A DNA stretch of 64,000 nt from Rhipicephalus microplus (Eukaryota; Arthropoda; Arachnida; Ixodida; Ixodidae). This document shows, piece by piece, positions 31,696 through 47,072 of the stretch. The stretch lies in assembly GCF_043290135.1 (NCBI RefSeq), contig NC_134705.1:36397771-36461770 (forward strand), read 5' to 3'. The first letter of the stretch is position 1, and each line of letters opens with the position of its first letter. The position numbers and the translations under genes are program-made. Under the pieces are notes generated by a model that ran no database searches, had not been told where the DNA came from, and worked only from the letters and a program-made list of their open reading frames with translations.

Positions 31696-33350
31696 ACTCT
31701 AGGTGGCAATATCAAGTAAATCTGCACATTCGACACCCCGATGATGTGTGCGGCGGAGTGATCTATGGCCACGAACCAGGAACAAGCCCCACGGAGATTT
31801 CGCAGGACTTCGCGTACACCCAAGATACTACGTGCTCGGCATGTGCATGCTGGGCTCTTCCACTGCCCCAGTTATCAATCTAGACGGGCAGCCCGTTTTT
31901 TTTATGTAACGTACCTCATTGGAGACTACCGATGCCAGTCATATCGGAAGTTCATTCAATATTGTCGAACCTGTGGCGTCAGACGTCACCGACAAGACAT
32001 CTGCCCTCAGCCGAAAGCGAACTTCTGCCAATGGTCACGAAAAGGATAAAGAACCACACGACTACCAACAGATGGGCAAGATCTGCGGAGGAGACCACAA
32101 GACTGCTTGAAAGGAATGCAAGAAAAAACTCCGCAGCAACCCCCCTCTTTATCAAGTTAGACGCCAGCAGCTCGATAACGCCCGCACCTGTGAGAATCGT
32201 TAAATTTCCCACACCAATCATTTACTCGGGTCGGTTATCACGCCAGAAATTTCAAGGGCCCCCTCGTTTCACCAAAACACTGACCGAAGTTGCTCTCGAT
32301 CTAAGATAAAAGGTCGCTCTGGATCCCGAATGCCATCATGGTCTTGCTCCGTTAGGGGAATCAGTTATGCCACCGCGGTGACCGGTAGTGACGGACCCAG
32401 TTCTCTAAATACCACAAGAGCCTCGACCATCTCGCCTGCTCAGACAGCGACCACCCGAGCTCTAGAAAATAAAGTCCAAGATCTACAACAGAGGATACAA
32501 CAACGCCCACCAGCCGAGTGTAGCACGTTAGAACTTGACGAGAGCATACTAAAACAGACGGAAGCCAGAATAATGAAGCGTACAAGCAAGGCTGCGAGCA
32601 CACGAAGCGAAGATGCTTGACCTTGTCGAACAATACCTTGAAGCTTTCGAAAAAGCCCTCGCTGTGAAACTCCTCGCATCCATAAACATAATCATAGAGA
32701 AAGTAGTTACTAAAATTATGGAAAAGGTAGACCCACTGACCCGTACTGTAGGCACGCTGAACGCCAAGCTTGATGGCTTCATGGCACAGTAGCATACATT
32801 CATAACATATGCATACTAAAATTTCGTTATTCATGAGCAGCTTGTGGAGCAATCAGGAACCAAGCGGAAAGAGCGAAAGAATTTATGGGGAGAAACTGCA
32901 GCGGAAATTCTATCAACAGCACAAACGACTGGCATCTGGCGGAAATCAACTGCCAGAATGGCAGCTCCCACACATAGGCAATCTGAGCCACTCCCCACTC
33001 TTCGAATTTGGCACTGGCATTGCAGATCCTACAGACCTCGTTCTGCAACCTTGCAAGAATATGTTAAAACAAATAATCCAGAAATGATATCGTTGCAGGA
33101 CACCCACACAGAAATAATCAAGCTCCCTGGCTACAGCAATCTCGCATGCTCACCCTGCACCGCAATTCTAGTCAAGAAGATTCTGGAAGATTCAAGAAGA
33201 TTCTAGTCAAGAAGTCGTTGGCATCGAACACACCATCCTGGAGATAATCTCCATTAGGAAGACTCAACAGAGCTTATACCTGGCTAACCTTTACAGCCCT
33301 CCGCGGGAGCAGTTGCACGAATATGACCACTTCATCCACGAGCTAAGTCG
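31696..33350 (+). mobile_element. LINE A, part 1: ORF1 and start of endonuclease
   Basis: An I/Jockey-type non-LTR retrotransposon, truncated at its 5' end by the LTR. ORF1 (about 31697-32790, several frameshifts) has 'VNLHIRHPDDVCGGVIYG', then CCHC-type RNA-binding knuckles ('YCRTCGVRRHRQDICPQP', then 'ICGGDHKTA'). A coiled-coil-like tail 'ALENKVQDLQQRIQQRP' follows. ORF2 starts with an apurinic endonuclease ('NNPEMISLQDTHTEIIKLPG', 'SLYLANLYSPPREQLHEYDH'). It is interrupted at about 33350 by LINE B and continues at 37356. A small 'gattct..aagattc' duplication near 33179-33213 adds a frame break. Confidence 0.8.
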
Positions 33351-33645
33351 GCTGGTATCCAACGAGCACCACGTCAAATCCACTCCTGTTTTTCATGCAG
33401 CTTGCTCTGATCGCCTCGGCTACCGAAGCCAGCACAGCAAACACGGTATCCACGCCTGTTCCACGAGCAATCCATGGAAACTGTGCGGACGAATTTCTAA
33501 GCCTGGGCGCCGACTGGGGACATCCGTGTGAAACCTCGTCGATTAAAACAAGCCAAGATATAAACGCCCTATTTCCATCGGATTTCCTAAGTGGGCACGT
33601 CGACTGGCATCCAGTGAGCATTATGTCAAATCCACTCCTGTTATT

Positions 33646-34482
33646 ATGCAAATTAGTAACAATGCTTCCACAATTAAATCCAATGACCTTTGCCTTGTAC
33701 AGCTGCCGTGCCCACGTAGACTCTTTGAAATGCACTTTACTGACTGTGACTTCGTCTTGTCGCTACTCATGCTATGCGGTGACGTCGAGCCTAATCCAGG
33801 GCCTACCACTCAGCAGGTTCTAGCTGAACTGCTTGAGGGCCAGAAAAATATTCAACAAAGGCTAGGGGATATTCAGGTTAAATTGCAGAAAGTTGATGAA
33901 GCTACATCTGCGATAAATGAAATCAAGTATTTGACGCATGACATAGATTTACAAGTTACAGTTTTAGAAAGAAAGCTTGTTGGCCTAGAAGATTGCAGCA
34001 GGCGTAACAACCTAAACATTTTCGGTATAGCTGAAAAACTAAAAGAAACGTATCAAGAACTGTCGCAGCTTGTGTTGAAGAAAGTGTTCACTGATAAACT
34101 AGGTATAAAAGTTACTTCTGCAGAAAAAATTCGCAGATTGGGTCGGAATCAACCTACCAAACATCGACCGGTTATTTTCAAACTGTTCGATCACCGTGAG
34201 AAATTAAACATACTAAAACATTCCTTTAGACTAAAGGGCAGTAGCTACTCTGTATCGGAAGGCTACTCCCCTACTACAAGGCAAGCACGCAAGAAACTAT
34301 GGCAAAGCACTGCGGAACTTCGGAGGGCGGGTCAGGAGGTCAAGGTAATCTCGAACAAAATAAACATTGAAGAACTATACACTTCGGATGATGCGCATGA
34401 CGAGAGAATGCGCAGCAGAGATAAGACAAAAAAGACGAAAAAGAATGAACTGACACCAGACACAATGAATCTGAAAACCTAA
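33646..34482 (+). CDS. LINE B ORF1 protein with N-terminal 2A-like sequence
   Basis: An intact 278-codon frame. Residues 44-53 read CGDVEPNPGP, matching the 2A ribosome-skipping consensus D-x-E-x-N-P-G-P, with separation expected between G52 and P53. A hydrophobic LSLLML precedes it. Downstream is a heptad-rich coiled coil (about 55-115) and the conserved 'LEDCSRRNNLNIFGI' block. An RRM-like C-terminal region typical of LINE ORF1 follows ('RPVIFKLFDHREKLNILKH'), then a basic tail. ORF1p would bind element RNA. 2A-like peptides at ORF1 N-termini are published for CR1-type and trypanosome LINEs. The native start may lie upstream of this Met. Confidence 0.75.
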   Translation: MQISNNASTIKSNDLCLVQLPCPRRLFEMHFTDCDFVLSLLMLCGDVEPNPGPTTQQVLAELLEGQKNIQQRLGDIQVKLQKVDEATSAINEIKYLTHDIDLQVTVLERKLVGLEDCSRRNNLNIFGIAEKLKETYQELSQLVLKKVFTDKLGIKVTSAEKIRRLGRNQPTKHRPVIFKLFDHREKLNILKHSFRLKGSSYSVSEGYSPTTRQARKKLWQSTAELRRAGQEVKVISNKINIEELYTSDDAHDERMRSRDKTKKTKKNELTPDTMNLKT

Positions 34483-36981
34483 CGCTTCTGTGTTTTAACG
34501 CCCGCCGCCTTGTAAATAAGTTGAGTGACTTCAGTTGCCTTGTACAGGGTGATAGTCCGTCAATTATATGCGTCAATGAAACCGGGCTTAATGAATCCAT
34601 CTCTGAAAATGAATTTCTGCCCTATGGTTACTCGGTTATTTGAAACGACAGGTCGAGTGGTCGAGCTGGTGGCGTGGCGCTCTATATCAAAAACGACATT
34701 GAATATAGAACACTGCTTGATCTCCTACAAACAGAGTCTGTCTGGTGTAAGATTAAGACTTGCAGTGTGTTTGTAGTGATTGGAGCTGTTTACCGGCCAT
34801 CAAATGAAGATGACCATTGCATATTGGCAATCACGGACTATATCGTTAAGCAGAGACTTCTTGACAGCAAACTGATCCTATACGGGGACTTCAGTGTACC
34901 CCACATTAACTGGGAGTCCTTCCCCACGACCGGCCGTGACAAACTTCTCTGTAATTTATTGATTGACTTCGCTGTATCCATGATTTTACTCAAGTTGTTC
35001 AAAATCCCACCAGAGGTGGTTCAATCTTAGACCTTGTTTTCGTTACAGCTGACCTATTGAATGATGATTCAGAGTGCGAGGTTGTAGAAGGTACCTCGGA
35101 TCACAATGCAGTATTTGTTCAATTTTATATTCACTACGAACTTAAGAAACCAGTATACAAAGTTGTTACTGATTTCTCACACTTTGGCAGGATTGTGTCT
35201 GACTGCATATCTAAATTCGTGCCAAACAAATGCGTGAAGCGCAATCTTAAACACCCGTGGTATAACCGAGAAATAATACTGTTTATTCGCCGCATAAAGC
35301 GACTACGTCACGGATGCCGCTCCAATCCGAACCACCCATTCAATTTGTGTACGCTGAAGACAACACTCAAAAATTGAATGCATGAAGCTAGAGATTTCTA
35401 TTACAATAACACGCTGTCAACGTTCATTAGGGAAAATCCGACCAAATTTTGAAAGACAAGTAATCTACCCTCCAGGAGAACTTGCTCATTCATTATTAAA
35501 AACGAAATATGTTCGGATGCTCAGACGATCTCGGAGGCCTTCAATAGTTATTTTAGGTCTGTTTTGCGGCTCATAACGGCGACGTTCCTTTTTTTGTCGC
35601 ACCCTCTGTATCGGTAGCTAATTTTGGATATTGAGTTAAGTTGCTCTGGAGTTTGTACTCTCTTACTCAACATAGATATTGCTAAAAGTGCCGGCCCGGA
35701 CGGCATCCCTAACTATTTTCTGAAAAGATATTCTGAATGGTGTACACGATACCTGATAATTATATTCCAGAAACCGCTTGACTCCGGACGGGTCCCGCGA
35801 ATATGGAAATCGATAATGTGGTTCCTATTTTCAAATCGGGTAAGAAGGAAATTATTTCTAACTACACACCAATTTCATTATTACCCACGTGCTGCAAGCT
35901 ACTCGAGCACATCATTCACAAGCACATTATTCAATACCTAACTGACAACAATATCCTTTCAGAGCATCAGCATGGTTTCCGCAACAGTTTTTCCACTGTC
36001 ACACAATTGATCGAATTTGCACATGACATCGCCTCTTCTCTTAACCACGAACAAGCGGATGCCATTTTTATTGATTACTGCAAAGCTTTTGACAAGGTAT
36101 GTCATAAAAACTTCCAATAAAGCTTGGTAACCTTCTTAGAGGCCCACATACTGACAAATTAATTGATTGGATTACGAATTATTTGCACCTGAGGAGTCAG
36201 TTTGTCCGCTACAACCACAAACAGTCATTACAAGTTAATCCTTCCTAAGGTGTTCCACAAGGATCAGTCTTGGGACCCCTTTTATTCATAATATACATTA
36301 ACGATGTCACTCAGGTTGTCATTCACACTGCATTTAGGTTTCCCCTATACGCCGATGACTTTGTATTGTATTCCAATGTACGTAGCGTCACTGACCAAGT
36401 TTTGTTGAATGATGTGTTTTTGTCCTTTTGCGAATGGAGTAGAACTTGGAAAATGGAGCTTAATTTTCCGACAACCGTGACAATAACTTTTACAATTAAA
36501 AAGGAGCCATTACAATTCAGATATGGCGACTCCAATCGCACACTGAAAAAAGTTCAGGAACTTAAGAATCTTGGTGTTTTATTTTCTCCCAACTTGATGA
36601 GGCACAAACACATCGACCCAACTTCTGCAACATCGCTTAGAAAATTAGTTTACTTAAGAATAACGCTAAAGGGCACCACAAAAGAATGCAAGCTTATAGA
36701 CTTGAAGTCACTGGTCGGGCCTCTTCTTGAATTCTGTTGTGTGGTCACCACATCTTGCAATTGATATAAATAATTTTGAAGCCATCCAGCAAAAAGCGAT
36801 TAGATTCATTTTTAACCGTTATGACCATGATTTCCCCCCTTCTGAGCACTCCCATGCTTTATCGCTAAACCATTTAGAACACAGGCGTATGTGTCATCGG
36901 CTTACCATGCTACTTAACATTGTGCACAATTCCGTCCGCATAGCCACACCCTTTCGTTCACCCATCGTCCTACCCATGTGA
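34483..36981 (+). pseudogene. LINE B ORF2: endonuclease and reverse transcriptase, broken
   Basis: Endonuclease pieces: 'SDFSCLVQGDSPSIICVNET' near 34525, then 'GGVALYIKNDIEY' and 'LILYGDFSVPHINWESF' in 34674-35030. The SDH region is near 35097 ('EGTSDHNAVFVQF'). RT pieces: 'AKSAGPDGIPNYFLKRYSE' near 35680, 'NYTPISLLPTCCKLLEHI' near 35860, 'GVPQGSVLGPLLFIIYINDV' near 36250-36310, and the catalytic 'LYADDFVLYS' near 36342-36372. At least five stops or frameshifts break it, including a stop directly before the GVPQG block. Not functional. Confidence 0.8.
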
Positions 36982-37355
36982 CTCGCCGATAAAATGAATT
37001 TAACATTGTGCCATTCAGATGTTTTATTGATTGTTATAAATACTCATTTTTTTCCGTGCACAGTTGACACTTGGAATAATCTGGACACTACTTTGAAACG
37101 ACTACCGCATGCGCTGTTTGTTGAACAAGTGTCCAATCATGTAATTTGATGTTCCTAATTTTGCTGTTGTTCCTTTTGTTTGATCATTTATTGTTTCTTG
37201 AAAAGGTGTCTAATTAAGTAATTTTATGTTTTTATTCCTGCTGTTTTTGCTCGTATATTGTGACCACTTCTGCAATGTCTCAAACATGAGACAGCAGTAT
37301 CAGTAAATAAATGAATACATGAATAAATAAATAAATAGATAAATAAATAAATAAA

Positions 37356-38325
37356 GGGTTAACGGCAGCTGACTTGCCTTAGTTGGGCACTTCAATGCTC
37401 CACACGCGGCCTGGGGCTATCACAGCACCACAAAGAAGAGGGCGCGTGTTCACGACGCTGCACAGTAACAAGCACTGACGCTGTGGAATGACTTGCTTCA
37501 TCCAACCCGAGTGGGAAACAGCGTGTCGAGGGATACAAATCCTGATCTCACGTTCACAAGAGACGTACACAACGCAGGGTGGACAAGGCTACCAGAGATT
37601 CTAGGGAGTGACCATCACATCATTCAAATATAGGTCGAACAGACTAACCACTCGCTCAAGACAGGAAAAGCTCGGCTCACCGACTAGACCGCCTACAGAA
37701 ATGACCTTGATGATAACTCGACTACCGAAGACTTTGAAGCTTGGTTAAACAGTATTGTAGGTGTTGCTGACGGACATACCAAAACGATACACTTGAACGA
37801 GAATAATGCAGCAGACGATAATAATCTATTTCACCAATGGGGAGCTCGAAGATCGCTTAACAAACGATGGGAACGGCAAAAGCTCAACCGCAAGCTCAAG
37901 CACCGCATCGCCATACTCACCAGGCATGCACAGGAGTATGCTGGAAACTGTGCGAGCCAGAATCAGCGGTTCTTCTGCGGCAAACTTCAAGGAACACGGA
38001 GCACAAAGAAGACTTGGCGCATTCTTCGAGCCCTGATCGACGACACTCACACCAAAAATATACAAAGAAATACGAATCATTGGCTCATGCACAACTATGA
38101 GGGCACATAGCACCAATCACTCCAAAAACTTCAAGCGAAGCAGCGTGGCTCTGTTAACCAGTAGGCTGCCTCCATCAACATTTCGAAACCCAGGGAGTAC
38201 CGAGGAGCACCAAACGAAGCACTATACCAGCCTTTCACGCAGGCCGAACTACATGCGGCCTTAGCTAAGCTTACGCGCAACAAGAGCCCAGGAAAAGACG
38301 GAGTGACCAATAAGCACCTACGATA
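37356..38325 (+). mobile_element. LINE A, part 2: endonuclease end and RT start
   Basis: The LINE A endonuclease resumes with 'VGHFNAPHAAWGYHSTTKKR', 'RVGNSVSRDTNPDLTFTRD' and 'LGSDHHIIQI'. The linker follows ('FHQWGARRSLNKRWERQKL') and the RT start 'LTRNKSPGKDGVTNKHLR'. In-frame stops occur in several places. It ends at the TA where the 14-kb element is inserted. Confidence 0.8.
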
Positions 38326-38992
38326 CCCTACTGAAACGTTCCGTAAGATGCGGAGACCTCACATACGGAATTATTGGAATATGGAAGACGTATGATGCGG
38401 ACTCCGCATCTTATGGAAAGACGTATCATGCGGAAATTACTGAAATGTGTGCATGCTACGTCTGAATCTAGTGCAAAGCAATATAATGTGTAAATTGAAT
38501 AGACGTCCACATCTTGAGTACATGCAATACTGTGTACAAATCACAATATTTCTTAAACGTGCATGATGAGGGATTGAATCATCGGCATCTTACTAATTGT
38601 CATGATGCGGAAGCAAAATTACCTTTTAAATAAAATACATTACAAAACTATTAAATTAACAACCTAGCGATCATAAATGGTGGTTACATTGCAACACATT
38701 AATGCAGTGTTCTATGCAAGACTTAAAGAACTTATAAAGTTATTATTATCAATAGAGAAGCATTAATATACACATCAGCCCTGCTACAATCAATATGTTT
38801 TTTATTTGTCTGTATGCTCCAGCTGTGAATAGTGACATTGCAGTGTTGATCGTACACAAATGAGGTGACTGCACCGCAATTTCACGAGCTCCACCTAAGC
38901 CACAGGATGGTGGCACAATGTAACAGCAATTTTAAAACCAAATGTTTAAACATAAATAATAATCATAGCACTGTGAAAGTGTGGCGCTGTGT

Positions 38993-39083
38993 TTATCTCA
39001 TGAATGCCTTGTGGAGATCGGGGAAATGCTGCTTGAGGCTCCGGCACCACTGTAAATTTCGAAGGTCACTGCGATAGAACTTA
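38993..39083 (-). CDS. Putative exon near left end of large element
   Basis: A minus-strand open segment ending in TAA, with 'YRSDLRNLQWCRSLKQHFP' and 'DLHKAFMR', follows a pyrimidine-rich AG about 25 nt upstream. There is no second copy in the window for comparison. Speculative. Confidence 0.15.
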
Positions 39084-39653
39084 TGTGTCCTTCATAGGCA
39101 CCTGGAAATGAAAATAATTGGCACAAATAATGTCAGAGACACATGTTAGCACAATAGTTTACATGCACAAGAAATATAACACACAGAATGAAACTGAAAA
39201 TTTAAGGCACACAATCCTTCATGTTATGCATGTGTGAATAATAGAAGGAATGAGTGTATAAATTAGTTCTGCCACATAAAAAAAACAGCATGCTTATCAC
39301 AGTGAAAATAACTAGGTTGTCATGATTTTCAATGGTAGAGATAATCGATTAATATGTCCTTATGAAATTCTGATTTTAACGCTTCTTGCACAGTAAAACT
39401 TTAGGAACTGCAAGTGAAAGCTCTCAATGTTCATTTAATAGTGTGTGCATGTACATCTGCTGCCTTTATACTATACAGTTTGTGCACAAAATTGGCATCT
39501 GGAACAATTTTGAGAGTTAAACCTATGCAACTTATGAAGGTTAAAATCACCATGAAAGCAAGCAGGACCAGGCAGGTGCCATTAAAAATCTGTGCAAGCC
39601 AAATAACTATAACCGAACTGCACACATATAGGGGAGCAAGAGTAACAGAAATT
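39084..39653. other. No gene seen
   Basis: AT-rich interior of the large element. Confidence 0.4.
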
Positions 39654-39850
39654 CGGCTGCTGACCCGCAGGTCGCGTTATCAAATCCCGGCTCCATTTCC
39701 GATGGAGGCAGAAATGCTGTAGGCACGTGTGCTCAGATTTGGGTTTACGTTAAAGAACCCCAAGTGGTCGAAGTTTTCAGTGCCCTCCACTACGGCGTCT
39801 CTCACAATCATATAGTGGTTTTCGGACGTGAAACCCCACATATAAATCAA
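39654..39850 (+). repeat. Tick SINE, head partly truncated
   Basis: Starts inside the tRNA head (cggctgctgacccgcagg) and ends in 'cacatataaatcaa'. It is more diverged than the copy at 44356 (gggtttacgtt for gggtgcacgtt). It lies in the part of copy 1 whose counterpart in copy 2 is beyond the window. Confidence 0.8.
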
Positions 39851-43231
<3,381 letters not shown>

Positions 43232-43441
43232 AATGCACAGCGCGAAGTTCCTCTAGAGTGGTCAACTTCGTCTTCTGCGATGAAAGAGCAGCACAGTGTA
43301 CTGATAAGGCACTCCTTGCAATGGTTTTCAATGCCACACAGTGACCTTGCTGTTCCTGTCGAAGAGAGCTTCGGGAGCTTGGAGGGTGCTTGCTCTTTTC
43401 TGGGGGCTGCTGCCGCTCCTCGTTTTCTGCTCAAGGTCAAC
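43232..43441 (-). CDS. Putative 210-nt exon in large element, copy 1
   Basis: Bounded by a good acceptor (acaactttatgcag) and a consensus donor GTGAGT. The open frame carries 'LTLSRKRGAAAAPRKEQAPS' and 'LCGIENHCKECLISTLCCSF'. Copy 2 (62187-62396) has the same length and only about four differences. Three are synonymous in this frame (TTC/TTT, TCT/TCC, TCG/TCA), which hints at past protein constraint. Function unknown. Confidence 0.35.
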
Positions 43442-44355
43442 CTGCATAAAGTTGTAGACGAGGCTTTAAGAGTTGTATATAATGATATACAAATTTTCGC
43501 TGAACACACATTTCCTCGTGGCACACTGAGGAATTTCTTATAAAACTTAAGGCCTCGTATATGCAAACATTTACAATCGATCCGAAGATGCACTCGACTC
43601 TAAAGAAGCAAGTTTGTTATGTAGTGTATATAAAGAAAGGTCATTCAGCACAACCACAACTACAGTTGCACACGAAAACGACATTTTACACGATCCTGTT
43701 TATTTACATGGTCCATTTTATTTACACGGTCCATTTTACACGGTCCTGTTTTACACGATCTGGTCTACATGAACCCTTGAACCGGGCACCATATAGGTTT
43801 AAAGACACACACAGACTTTGAGACAAACCTAGTTTCCCGTGGAGCATCCTCTTGCACTATAACAACACATCTCAATCTAGTTAGTTGGTCAGAACGAGGT
43901 GAAAACAGCTCGCACTTGAAAAGCACGGGCAGAAGGAATGACGCCTGCACCCTGTGCTTTCTGTACGTTCTCGTTGAGGGTGCAGTTTTCACCTTATCCT
44001 TATGCAATTTCGCATTTATAACATTGTTCGCTGCATAATCTTTGTGGTGTTAAAGTGTGTGATACCGTCATGTGTATCCCATGTAATTTATAAAAATAGA
44101 ATACAAGATAGCTTGATTCAAAAATAACAAAGTGCGTCCAGCGCCATGTCCTGTAGCCATTCTTTAGGCAAGTGGCAGAATGATTTATTCTTCAAAACAT
44201 ATCTTACTTGTAACCACTACAAGAGCTAACTCGTACACTGGCACATTCTGTTTGCCTTTTCAGATTATAAGGTACCTTTTTTACACCAGAAAATCTTCAA
44301 GAAGAATAGAAGTGTTGTAATTGTGAAGAAAGAAAAGTAGAAGGAAAAAAAGATA

Positions 44356-44587
44356 TTGATTGATTTGTGGGGTTTAACGTCCCAAAACCACCATATGATT
44401 ATGAGAGACGCCGTAGTGGAGGGCTCCGGAAATTTTGACCACCTGGGGTTCTTTAACGTGCACCCAAATCTGAGTACACGGGCCTACAACATTTCCGCCT
44501 CCATCGGAAATGCAGCCGCCACAGCCGGGATTCGAATACGCGATCTGCGGGTCAGCAGCCTTAGCCACTAGACCACCGTGGCGGGGC
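44356..44587 (-). repeat. Tick SINE, full length, present only in copy 1
   Basis: Full-length minus-strand SINE with its head at 44587 and tail at 44356. It is flanked by an A-rich duplication (aaggaaaaaaagata at 44341-44355; agg-A10-gata at 44588-44604). Copy 2 has the single uninterrupted target at 61269-61283. It therefore inserted after the two copies separated. Confidence 0.95.
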
Positions 44588-44603
44588 AGGAAAAAAAAAA
44601 GAT

Positions 44604-44690
44604 AACCTGCCCTGTACAGGGACCGAGCCTGCGAACTTCAAATAACATGTCCGATGCTCTATCAACTGAGCTACCATGGCGGCTATTCCT
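44604..44690 (-). repeat. tRNA-like SINE head, copy 1
   Basis: Minus strand: A-box 'tggtagctcagttgatagag', B-box-like 'ggctcggtccc' and a T-run in the tail. The anticodon stem pairs (TCGGA/TTCGA), but U33 is replaced by A, so it is a SINE head and not a working tRNA. The tail continues leftward and is split by the SINE at 44356. Confidence 0.65.
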
Positions 44691-45846
44691 CTTCCATTTT
44701 GTACGGTATATATGTGCAATTATACATGGAAGAGTCAGTCAGCGCTGCCTGTTACCATTATGGCGAGTGTGGGACACCTTTTTTTTGCCTACTGGCAATT
44801 ACATTACGATTGCAATTACGTAACGATTACTTTCAATATCCCTATACTTCTTTGGCAGCATTATGCATCTGTCCGTTCTCAGAAAATCTGCTAGTCACAG
44901 GAGGAGGCAATAGTTCGCCCTCCCACCTAAATGCATGTACTTGAACACATGCACAACTGATAAAAAAAAAAGTCACACACCGCTAAGATTACTGAGATTC
45001 ACTGTTTCAGATTCATGAGGAAAGGAAAGAGCTATATATTTAAGGGTTTGTTATCTTTGTTGAACACATTATAATGAGAACTAGCAGAAAATGATGCCAA
45101 ACAAACTATATGGGATGTTATCAAATGTAGCTTTAACAAAATTGTGAAAAGAAAAGTGAACAAAAACGTAACTTGGCAACGTTTTTTGACAATTGAATTG
45201 ACATTACTTTTTATAACATCCCTTTATTTTACTGGGTAATGTTGTCGGGTAATTCTCATTATTAGAGTGGTGAGTAGGCTGACAAAGAAAGTATATGGCA
45301 TTGATACTTCTTTTGAACACCTAAAAGTTTGAGGAACTTAAAAGAGTGGAAGCTACTTTGAGTAGACCAGAATATTTAGTTGGAGCGAAAAAAAAAAAGT
45401 ACACACATTTTTACCAGGCTTTTTAACCTATTTTGAGACATAAAAGTGTATGCTGCCAGTAATGTTAAGTACCATTACTTTTGTCACACTATGCACTGTA
45501 GCAGGTGTAGTTAGAGTGGTGATAGTGAAGGATTAATCAAGCACGCCACCAACTGCGTTCACATCAATGGTCACGTATTTTAAAAATAAACCTGCTGTAT
45601 AGTAAAAAAATTTTTAGAGCATTTATGATTTTATCCAAATCAAGTTAAACCGACTGGGTAAGCCAACCATTTGCATAAAATCAAAAGGCATAAAGTCGTT
45701 CATGTATTATAACTATGTGAACAATTTCAGCAACGCAGGGCAAAGTGACAACAGTTCTATTAAAAACCCCTCTCATTATAACATGCATGAAAAGCACCAC
45801 ACCAGAATATTTTATAGTGCATGTAATATCGAGACTACTAGACTGT
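44691..45846. other. No gene seen
   Basis: AT-rich interior of the large element, collinear with copy 2. Confidence 0.4.
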
Positions 45847-45932
45847 CTATTGACCTTTTAGAAGAAGGGTATCTCCTTCACGTTCAAGGGGCAACCACTT
45901 AGCCTTTTCCTGAGCTTTTCTGTGAATATTTC
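45847..45932 (-). CDS. Putative terminal exon, copy 1
   Basis: Follows acceptor 'gaaattcag'. Joined to the donor at 46963 it gives a continuous frame, 'NVLGNIHRKAQEKAKW', then 'LPLEREGDTLLLKGQ' and TAG. The one-base carry from the previous exon fits exactly. Copy 2 (59946-60031) has the same 86-nt length. Unrecognised protein. Confidence 0.35.
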
Positions 45933-46962
45933 CTGAATTTCAAATATCATTAGGATTGATTTAGAGTGAACAGATTTTGCTTACGCATTGAAACCTAGTT
46001 CTGTATGTAACTGCAATTATGGGTGCCAAACCACCTCCAAATTATTTTTAACATTTAACTTTTTTTTTTTAACTGCAGCAGCACAACTAGCTATGGGTGC
46101 CCAAAAAGTAGCTAGAAACAATACCTTTACCTCTTTGAGCCTTTTGAAAGTGTTCAGCTTCTCAGTGCTCACCTTACAACATTTTTTTTAAATACGTGTT
46201 TGTGTGCCCACTGCTCTTGCTCCTTGTACAGTGAGGAGGAGCACATGGCAAGAAGAGACAAGAAAGAAGCATAGCGAAAAAAAGCGAAATAAGCGAGGAC
46301 CTCTTTTGTATCGTACAATGTGTGTAACATTACTATTGAGACAACATATAGACAAATTATCACGGCTATGCATCCATTGTACAGTCGTACACAGCTGCAA
46401 CACCACGACTAAATTTCAACCTTGTGTTGGTTTAGGATCCCTTTATAGTGGCAAGCTAATGATATCTGCATTTGTTTGGCACATATTAAGATGCAGTGAA
46501 ATGCGATATGGTAATCTCATTTAGAATGCACGTCATGTGGCTTCATTGTATATGTGGCCACAAGTAACTCTGGCTGCAAAGCAATATGGCAGAGCCTAAA
46601 CAGACGTCACCGACCACTCCAATCTGAACTTGCCTTTGCTACTTGCCCATTATCATCCCAGCAAAAAATGAATGATTGAATCTGCTACAGATATGTGCTA
46701 GCTTATGCTAAGCACCAAGTATGAAGAATGTTTTGTCATTATTGAGATCAGTTATTTGTTCAAGAACACTTGCTGTCAAGCACAAATACAATGCTGTCGA
46801 AGCATCAAGACTCAAATATAAAGCAAAAAGAAGTGTCTCTTTAAAAATTACAGGCCATAAGGTGCAAGATAAATATTTGACACACTTGGGATGTAAGGCA
46901 CGCACAAGAGGTGCTGCCATATTATACTTTTCCTTGTGTTGAAACCTGCTTGTTTTACTCAC

Positions 46963-47072
46963 CCAACACATTTGTAAAGATGCCGTGAAAACACCAAGGA
47001 GCTGATGCAGCAATGTTGAACACATGTCCAGGGATTCCACCATTCCTAGGCAGCCCTACAGCCTCCACAGTC
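46963..47072 (-). CDS. Putative internal exon, copy 1
   Basis: A 110-nt segment between acceptor 'atggttgcag' and donor GTGAGT. The frame encodes 'TVEAVGLPRNGGIPGHVFNI' followed by 'AASAPWCFHGIFTNVLG'. It has one base before the first full codon and one after the last, so it is in phase with the exon at 45847. Copy 2 (58823-58932) is also 110 nt but carries several replacement changes and, at the junction with its next exon, a stop. Copy 1 is therefore the less damaged one here. Confidence 0.35.

Larger units (their letters stand above)
33351..37355 (+). mobile_element. LINE B: CR1-like non-LTR retrotransposon with 2A-like motif
   Basis: Nearly full-length insertion into the endonuclease domain of LINE A. 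It has a 5' UTR with a partly repeated unit (blocks at 33352 and 33604, 252 bp apart), an intact ORF1, a broken endonuclease-RT ORF2, and a 3' end of (AAATA)-type simple repeats at about 37300-37354. Absence of poly(A) and presence of a simple-repeat tail fit CR1/L2-type elements. Boundaries are within about 20 bp. Confidence 0.8.

Noticed and set aside
44604..44690. Functional tRNA gene
   Set aside because: Position 33 is not U, pairing is imperfect, and a SINE-type tail follows.
46708..47043. 111-aa minus-strand ORF, mirrored at 58852-59256
   Set aside because: It overlaps the 110-nt exon in another frame and reads through the donor site into intron-like sequence.
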